This document shows positions 55,615 through 64,000 of a stretch of DNA of 64,000 nucleotides, piece by piece. Positions within the stretch are counted from its first letter, which is position 1. Every line of letters starts with the position of its first letter. The notes beneath the pieces are model-generated. The model did no database searches. It was not told the origin of the DNA and worked only from the letters and a program-made list of their open reading frames with translations. Location of the stretch: contig CP034983.1 of assembly GCA_004026145.2 (NCBI GenBank), positions 7,116,630-7,180,629 of the forward strand. Direction: 5' to 3'. The DNA comes from Takifugu bimaculatus (taxonomy: Eukaryota > Chordata > Actinopteri > Tetraodontiformes > Tetraodontidae). Made by a program: the position numbers and the translations under genes.

Positions 55615-58600
55615 AGAAGTATTATCAAGAGTATTATAACAGAGATGTTCTAATTTCTGTCATTATTCATTTTTTCACAATAAGAAACTAAAAGTATTTA
55701 AATAAGTAAAACAACGACAACCAACAAAAGGAAAAAGCAACCAAAAAACAGACAATTTAACTAAAAAAACCTATCTAAAGGAGGCCAAGACAATGCAAAA
55801 AAAGTGCCAAAACTACGGTAACTAAATTAACTAGAATCAGAAACTCTGCTATGTATGGTTGACTCTATGCAATGATGGAAATGCATCTTAGTTATTTGTG
55901 TTCATGAATGTTTGCGTGATGGTCAGTGGATTTTCTCAGTGGATCCTGGTCACATCACATCTTTTTATCTGCTGCCAGCCAACAACATCTTGAGTACATC
56001 TTGTGTACTGCAGAGTGATCTCATGTCATAAAACAAACTGCTCCTCTTCTCGCCTTTTCTCTGTCTGTCTTCACTTCTGTCTGGCATATGGGATGGAAAA
56101 TATTTTTCTCGCTTTCCTCTTCACCAACGGAAAAAGCAGCACGAGTCCAGCTCCTTCGTGGAGTCGTTAAATATTTGAAATGAAAAATGAAAGTCTCAGT
56201 GGCATCATTCACATCTGCATCCCGCCTCTGTTTTTTTATGTCTGTTTGCGAATGTGTGAAATGTCTGAGGCGACTGAGAACTTTATTACTTTGAGCTCGC
56301 CGCAGAAGGACGCTTCTCTGAGTGTTTGACACCTGGCTTTGGGCAGCATTGGCACTCGAGTCTGTGGGTTGCCTCCTGCTCTTTTTCTTGCAGACTTAAG
56401 TCAACAGTAGTCCATGGCATGTGCTGGCTTTCTTTAATTATAGAGATGTATAGAGGGAGATTTGGGCCTGATGACAATTAAACCATGTATACATAATGCC
56501 TGGCTCTGAAAGCTTTAAAATGTATCATCTGCAGTGTCTGTCTTTTGTCTACTATTCCCCATAAAGGAAATGATCTATTTAACCCATAATAGCTTGTATT
56601 ACTGTAATTTATTTTCCTAATTATATTAAGCTAGCACCAAGGTCTTTGTGGCTTGACCGATAACCTTTCCCTTCCTTTATATCCATCTTCTATCCCTCTC
56701 TGGGCTCCAGAGCATTCTTCCAGTCCATGACACCGAAGCCCAGAAGAATTATGGCCCAGAACTTCTTCCACTTCCTGAAGACATTGATGACAAGGATTTC
56801 AAACTGGAATAAGCACATCAGGTCAATTGCAAAAGTTCTATTGAAGAGCTGAGAGCTTGAAACAACCCATAGAGCTGTATTCACTGATTCACAGATGCTG
56901 TCAATGATTCCTTAGTATAACTTAGAGGAATACAATTTAAAGCTATGCATAAGAAACAGATTTTTTCATATTACAGTATATTAAAGGCATAGTTCTGTAT
57001 CACACTAGATATCCGTAATATCAAAGCACAAGTTAAACAACAATCCAAGCCGATACCATCATGCCTTGGTGGTACTTGCCTGTGGAAATCCAAGCCACAA
57101 CCTTGAAGTTGTAAGCACACCAAAAGTGACCACAATTGCCCTGTGCCTGACCATGAGTATTTTCAGCCAGTCTGGGCTCGGTGTCTGCAAACACTTCCAT
57201 CCTGGTCAGCATTGCTTTCTCAGTCAAACATGCTTCTCACATCGGTGCTCAACAGACTTTATCCCAGACATTAACAACCACTGGCCTGTCTAAGCCTCAT
57301 TTCCCACCTGTGTGGTAGCGGCCTCTGAGATGTCAGTCTCAGGTACCTTTTCCACAGTCTGTATGGGTGTATTTTACACTGTACGCGTTTTCCTGGATTT
57401 GCCAGCAGGATTTGGAGTCAATTGACACCTAAAATCTCCTTTTTTGAAATTTTCATCTGTCATTGCAGGACTTTGCTCTGTGCAGCACTTTGCTCCAATG
57501 GTCCTATTGCTATGCATGCCTTTTCCCCAAACTTCTTAACTTCTTGTGCTTACCACCATTTTGGCTCCAGGCCGGAGCGCTCATTTGACCACACCCTGGG
57601 CAAAGCAGAACACACCCCTTTTCAGGTCTCTGCTCGTTGCTTGTTCTCTGGAGCTGCTAATGTGGCTCAGAGGAATTTGCATTCTTCCTAAGGTTGACTT
57701 AGGTGATTCCTTGTTTTGGCAGGCTCTCTAAAGTCTGTTGTCAGTTTCCAGAAAGCATAATGGAATTTACACCTGCCGTGACTTACTCCATCAGCTCCTA
57801 TGTTGTTCATTTTCAAAATAATTTCTAAAATATTTATGATTTATATAATTTTGCAACATTCAAGGTCCAACAGTGTGCCAGTACTGCCCTCAATCTCATG
57901 ACATCTATAATGTAGATATTATCAGTGGTGGAATGCGCTGGAGGTAAGGATATTTTTCTGAATGAGTGAAAGACTAAAGATTTGTTTTAGCTGAAGTCGG
58001 GAATCTCCTAAGAGTTATTTTTGAACGTGTTTTACATTTGTTCTGGCTGCACAAACACAAGGTTAGTTTGTATCCCCTTTAAGATGAGAAACAGATAATT
58101 CTCAGAACCTCAGAGGGAAGGTTCAAGTTTACATTTTCCATCATCCTGTTTGCGTCCACTTGACTTCAGTCATAATCGAATCACTCCTCTCTTGTCACCA
58201 CCACAAAAAAATGAACAGATCCCAGGGGAGCAGGGCTTACATCTGTCAAATATGTCCTGTGGGAACTGGAAAAAAATCAAAAATCTAAAGCAACAGCAGC
58301 TTTCAGAGAAAACAGGCTTTTTCACTTTTTTAATATCTGCAACTGTTTTTAAATAAAGTTATCAATGAAACATCAGTCTTTAAACTCCATGTTTTTCTCA
58401 GTTTTAAAAAAAAATGTCATTATTGCATGGAGATGTTTAATAAAACCTGTAATAACCTTGTAATAGGCGTGGATGCTCCGCTCTGGGCTGTACAAAACAT
58501 GATTGGATGAATTCTAACACCTAAATTTGTAGCTGAGAGTTTTGATTAGTGGACAGGGGATGAAGGCAGATGGGATGTGCTGGGATAAATTCTGGGATTT

Positions 58601-58939
58601 CCGTTTATGAATTGTTAGGTGGTAAACATTTACAACAGTTTACATTCTTTTGACCACAGGTCACCAGGTCTCAGTGGAAGGTATATCAGGGTATCATCAG
58701 CACAATGAGGGAAACAACATGACTGATATTGGGTAGAAAGAGGCCATTAATACCATGTGTTAATATATTGCATTTATTTGCCTTTGAGGTTTTCTGCTTA
58801 ACCAGACTGCAGAGCTTCTAATATAAACATAAATCTGTCTTGTCCTTTTCGATTTACAGGAAGTATTCAGAATATTATATAACCATGAGGCACATTTGTT
58901 TCATCATCCAAGATAAAAAATTTCTTTTAATACCTGGCT
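55615..58939. other. Non-coding unique DNA, no gene seen
   Basis: About 3.3 kb. Open frames near 56021-56332, 57066-57293 and 57422-57691 carry no recognisable domain. Confidence 0.4.
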
Positions 58940-59109
58940 CAGGAATGGGCAAATCCTGTCCTCGTGGGCCAGATCCAAGCCAGGCATTGTGTCCTACCAG
59001 GCAGTCACCACTTGTACCAAGTGGAAGTTCAGGTGGAAGTGTTGTCTACGTGTAGGATAGAAGACCCAGTATGAATCAGGTCCTTTAGGACTGGATTTGT
59101 CCATTTCTA
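58940..59109. mobile_element. Small hAT-like MITE
   Basis: The left end CAGGAATGGGCAAATCCTGT (then CCTCGTGGGCC) and the reverse complement of the right end (AGAAATGGACAAATCCAGTC, then CTAAAGGACC) are similar over about 30 bases. This is the CAGGGGTGGGCAA-type terminus common to many small fish hAT MITEs. No coding capacity. A clean 8-bp duplication was not found, so borders are approximate. Confidence 0.55.
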
Positions 59110-62100
59110 AAGCTTGTTCCCAAAACAAACAATGCGAACTCTATCTGAAACTCTATATTGCATATACACATCAACCTTATTAACACAACTTAGACTTGTT
59201 ATGGGTGGATTGCAACCTTGTCCTACCAGAAGAGGAACAGTCACAAGAGGCTACGTCCCAACTGCTCAGTGACGATTGCAACAATGTGAGAACATCAGAG
59301 GTTGACAGGTCTGCTGCGGTGGGTTCTGTTCCTCTCATTTGGAGATTCCAGAGGACAAATCCTGCAGATTTAAATTCCAGATTTGGTGATGCTCACGATG
59401 TGCTGCTCCCACTGTTCTCCTGTTTGCTGTATGTCTGCCAGCTCCCTCGGTGCCACTCAGTCAGTGCCGGCACTTTGCCCTGTCAAACAGTTGTTCATTC
59501 ACTTCTCCCCCTCAGTTCATCTTCAGTCTTTTTCGGTGTCTCCTCCAATTCACTCCTTCAGCTGGTTTTACCATTAGAACCATTATTCTACTCAGTCTTA
59601 CAATGTGTACCTTCATTCTTCTGCCAACATATTTTACATGAGTTGATGCCTGGGCATGAAAACATTTATGATACTCCAGGTTAGCTAGAGTATGCATTTG
59701 GTGAAATGGATCTTGATTGTTCAGTAGTTTCCTTCATTTCACTGTTGATACACACTTTGTTGCATTGCTACTGTTCTTTTAGCAGCAATTAAAGCCTCCT
59801 AAGCAAGATTACATGAACAATGAGTTGCTCTTTCCCTTTTCCATTCTGTCTGTGCTGCTGCAAAAGACAGGACTGGTTTCCCCATTATGACTGGACGTCA
59901 CTGAGTGCAACTACATGGAAACTGTAGTCTGTGCCACCCATTTGGCAGTGCCATCTAAAAAGAATCTCACTTGGCACCCACTACAGCACTAGCTTATCCA
60001 CATAAAATGAAGAGTATTTGTGCAACACTATAATAATATTATTATTGTCAATGCTGTGATCGACCCAGGGGGATTTTCTCGGCTCAATAAGGTAGTTCAT
60101 TATTGCAGGGAGACGGCAAAGTCCTCTGATCGATTTGGTTCAGGTTGACATTAGTTTTCCATGACTGGCAATCACTGGTGGGAGCCTTTGACAGCTTGAC
60201 ATGCCATGCTTTTCTCATCTGTGGCAGCCGAGCCTCATCTCTTGTCTGACACAAGTAGGACAGTGGGATTGTGGCTGTTCATTTGTCTGGAAGGCCTTGC
60301 AGATATATTCCCCTATTTAAAATCAGTGTCCTACACATCTCATTTCAATATTCATGTTATAGCATTTTTAAACTGCACTGAAGTAACTGTTTTGGCAGTA
60401 TTCAAAGGATGAGACGAAAGAGATGAATGTGTTTTTGAAAAGAAAATCAACCTTTCTGTTGGCCATTTACCTAAGAATTTTGAAAATAATGACACTGGCT
60501 CAGAATTAACAGAGCAGCTAATGCGATTAGAGCAGACAGCACACATGTTAGTGTTTTGCAGGCAGACACATGCTTTAAAAGCAATTTATCTTTCACTTGA
60601 TGGATTAGGCTCTAGTGTCATGGGAGTCCTGTGAAGGAAGACGAAGCACCACACACTTAAACATGAGGACAAGTGGAGATCTCTGCTGCAGACTTTGTGG
60701 GTGTGGATGTGTGTTATCACTATTAGAAAATTTCTGACCCAAATGCGTTTCTTTAGTGCATGTGACATTCATGTATAGTGTGTAAAATATGTGCTAAAAA
60801 CTACAGGAGGAGGATGGAACTGCATGAAACAGTGTGCAGATTTGTTGAAAGGCTTCAGGCATCCTAATGTGGTTTGAATTATGAATGCTCTAGAAAGACA
60901 GGTTATCACACATTTATGCTATCTGGACTTCACTGCTCACTGGTGTGACTGTAAGAAACTGTTGCCCTCTGAGGGCCAGCCTCCTGGGCCACTTTGAAAA
61001 TGAGAAGCGACATGTCAAAGTGCTGTTTCTTTTAGGTTTAATTACTGGAAACACAACTGTGATACAACTGTCTCCTTGGACTTACACTCTAATGAAGAAT
61101 TCTGACTTGATAGTCTTTGTATGAAAACACCATATAAATAAATGCACACGTGTAATGAAAGAGACACATGAATAAAACCCACACACCTGAATTCACCAGC
61201 ACCAGTGCTGAGGTGGGCCAGTAAATTTCTTTTTTACTAGCAACTGGGTTATGACTTGCATTAAGTTTTAAAAGAGACAGAGGCATAAGAGGAAGGGTGG
61301 AGGATGACAAGCTGTTGCATTGGCCCTTCATTACATTACCTGGCAGTTTCTCCTGGAATCTATCCCGCTGACGGTAATTATCATAATAATGACCTGAAAT
61401 TTTCCTTTTCTTGCGTACTTGTTAATTATGACTGGGAGGTCAAGACCAAGTTTAAAGAAATAAAAAGAAACCAGAGCCTTCTTTAGATGAATAAGAAAGG
61501 AAGCGAGGAGGGGGCTTTATTGGTTGCAATCGCAAGTCATTTAATAAAACAGGTGGAAAGGCATAAAACTGGTCAACCAAAAGGGATTGGCTAGTTGTTA
61601 CAAACAAAAAAAATCATTTCAAATACATCCTTGGCCACCTTTAATGGGTCTCCATTTTCATTTTTCTACTGCCTCTTTGAAATAATAGTTTAGGTTTTCA
61701 TCAGGGCTCCTGTTAATTCTTTACAGCACTAAGTATTAAGGTTTATAGTTGCCCATAACACAACAGGGATTTTCTGATTACAATAAATACACTAATACTA
61801 CATGATTTTATGCTTTCTGGGGTGTACTAGACTGTGTGGCATTTAAGGAAGTGTGTAATATCTCGTAAATTTGCTAGACCAAGTTTTGAATGGTCATGTG
61901 CCTCATGTGTGCAGGGCTCGATGCCATCTCAGTGAGGTAAGATGAAATGACACACTCCAACGCCAGATATGATTAGAGGGAATTGAGTTTTAATGTCGAA
62001 AAGGCCCGTTGCCACTACGTGTTGGATATTTCCATGGATCACATCTGGTGCAAAGAACGCCACCGTGTTTTTCTCCTGCACTTAAAATGTCTCCTTCTAA

Positions 62101-64000
62101 ACATAGCAAACCACACAGCAGTTGGCAGGAGTTTATTGTCATTGTTTCACTTTTGCTGCAAAGTGACATCATGTCAAAACACCCCTGTTTTTTTTTTGTT
62201 TTTTTGCCTGAGCCACCCATGTTTGTTTTCCCTTGTCATTCTCCATTTAGAGGGAATAATAATATTTGTCAAATGGCACAGTGTTCAGAATGATTTACCT
62301 TCATAATAACATAAGTAATTGGGCTGTCGGGTATGTGCTTGAAATTCTGAACCTCTTCTCGTTACCCCAAAAGATAGGAGGTTCGGAGTTCTTAAGTTGT
62401 AGCAGTGACTAAACAATATGGGTGGTAAATATCCCTTTTGTGATGGTGGAGCACCGATGTGCTCTATGGACAACTATACGTAATGAGCCAAGATGGTGTT
62501 TTCATCATCCAACCAGCTGGTTTACAGTATACACACCATTTTACTTACATTATGTCATTCAGTTATTCATTCAGTCCATCAGCAGCCAGAGGGCACTGGA
62601 GTGGCCTATAAACAGTTGGTTAGCCAGGAATTTAACTGTAACCCATTCAAGCAAATGTGATGTGACATCCAACATTTGGGTTGTCTCCCTCCTGTTATCT
62701 GCCCAAATTTCATGGTACTGCAGTGTGATGACAGTTTTCTGGACAACCATGTATGCATTCCACTCTCTCTAATAAACACACTCACTCATGTGGGGATTCA
62801 ATCTTCACTCTCTGTTCTGTCACTTTTTATTCTTCTCTGTATGAGGTGTGAACCATTTGTCATCGCACACGTAATGTGGCTACCATGTCAGCAAGTATGG
62901 TTAACTGAGCGGCGCTCCGAGGTGCATTGACTCAATGTAGAATCCCCTGAAAGGACATTAAATTTTGCATAAGGCATCAAACTGGTGAACTGTAACATGT
63001 CACTTTTCTTAGTCTTGGTTGTTTTATATAGAATAGAGCAAAATCTGTGCTCTGGTTAATTCCATTTTATTTATTCATCAATTTCATAAACATTTTACAA
63101 ACTATGCTATCCTTTTCCATGCAAATGTCAGAGTCGAACCTGGTTTCTGGCCTCTAATTGCTAACATGGTGTAGCCATTCATCAGACATAGTGGCTGTCC
63201 AGCATCAATCATTGAGTCTTCTGAGGATTTGCATAGACCCGTTTGGCCTGACATCAGTGCACATGGTTACACTCTTGCTATCAGAAGAGCACATACAGCT
63301 ATGCACACAGATACATTTACACATGCTACCATTCCTGTGTGCATGTACAACAAAAACCTTTCAGACATTCAGAAGACTTCCTGCATTGTTTCCATACTTA
63401 TGGAAAAGTCTGAAATGACTTCCATGTGCCAGTAGGTGTTGAATGCTCTGGGTTAACCTCATGGTAATGCTTTGCTGCTACACCAGGAAGTCCATTTCAG
63501 TGCTTAAGGGTCTTTGGCATCCACGTTTTACACTTGTGTATACTCTACCCCCGCAGACTGACAAATGCACACACACTGGGAGGTGATGCTGTAGTTAATT
63601 ACATTATCCACCACTGCATGGTCCTGATTATCCAGTTCATGTGTCGAAGATAATTTTAATGAGAGTGAATAATCAGATCACAGTACATTGGTTTGTGATT
63701 AAATAATCAGCCATGGCCAGAGGTTAAACATCACCAAATAAAGTGGGCATAATTGTAGAAGTTAGGTAATGTTGTAAATGTTATATATTGTACATGAATG
63801 CTTACTGCTTCTGACAAGTGCTATAAAAATGATTGCAAGTGTTAAAACTAAAAACTACTTAGCTAAAAAAATGCTTAGGAGCTACAACTGACACCCACTA
63901 CGTGTGTACACTGTCATCGCCATTGTCATTTATAATAAAACTCATTAAAGTAGTGTTTATATAGTGGCCTCATGGTGCGGTGTATGATTTTAGCCATATG
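59110..64000. other. Non-coding unique DNA with several candidate conserved elements
   Basis: About 4.9 kb with no recognised gene. The 162-codon open frame at 59196-59684 is probably chance (no domain, unusual Leu/Ser/Cys-rich composition). Stretches 60050-60210, 61310-61460, 61940-62190 and 63560-63800 are free of simple repeats and rich in TAATTA/GATTA motifs and could be conserved regulatory elements. Confidence 0.35.

Noticed and set aside
59196..59684. 162-codon plus-strand frame, the longest in the right-hand unique region
   Set aside because: No recognisable domain or homologue; composition rich in Leu, Ser and Cys; no promoter or splice context. Kept only as a note.

Overview
This window looks like nuclear DNA from a ray-finned (teleost) fish. 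The evidence is an intron-split vertebrate gene, long AT-rich non-coding stretches, abundant microsatellites, and a typical teleost transposon mix: an L2-clade LINE with its poly-C/TTGA tail, Tx1-clade LINEs, an RTE/Rex3-like LINE, a Penelope-like element, a sushi-type chromodomain Ty3/gypsy element, hAT, Tigger and Tc1 DNA transposons and a tRNA-derived SINE. The species cannot be named from sequence alone.

Layout. (1) 1-4640: retroelement debris (an L2 ORF1 esterase piece, a reversed L2 copy, a deleted chromodomain gypsy element). (2) 4948-9027: seven minus-strand exons that I recognise as the armadillo-repeat gene ODAD2 (ARMC4), the outer dynein arm docking protein of motile cilia. The 3' end of the gene is not in the window, and the first exon encodes an unusually short N-terminus. 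(3) About 9.1-19.1 kb: AT-rich DNA with microsatellites and one old L2 tail, with no gene recognised. (4) 19.1-37.1 kb: a nested transposon cluster. A Penelope-like tail is followed by a plus-strand L2 copy broken by two insertions: a Tx1-type element that carries only ORF1, and a hAT transposon with a nearly intact transposase and a perfect 8-bp target duplication. After these come a Tc1 remnant, a full-length but decayed two-ORF Tx1-type LINE (itself hit by a Tigger-like MITE), a reversed RTE/Rex3-like LINE and another L2 tail. (5) 37.1-64 kb: mostly unique non-coding DNA with a SINE, a solo LTR related to the gypsy element, a second LTR-like block, old RTE and L2 fragments, a small hAT-like MITE, microsatellites, and several stretches that read like conserved non-coding elements.

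The observations I rate highest: (a) the gypsy LTR has a predicted transcription start, 27 nt after a TATA-like box, whose first 11 nt can pair with the 11 nt just inside the 5' LTR. This is the layout of Tf1-type self-priming, and the 11-mer is conserved in a diverged solo LTR 42 kb away. (b) A Tx1-type element keeps an uninterrupted 472-codon ORF1 but has no ORF2, which is like a fish counterpart of mammalian half-L1 elements. (c) The Penelope-like tail carries a hammerhead-ribozyme-like core. No operons, CRISPR arrays or canonical tRNA/rRNA genes were seen. I found no clearly new multi-gene system.
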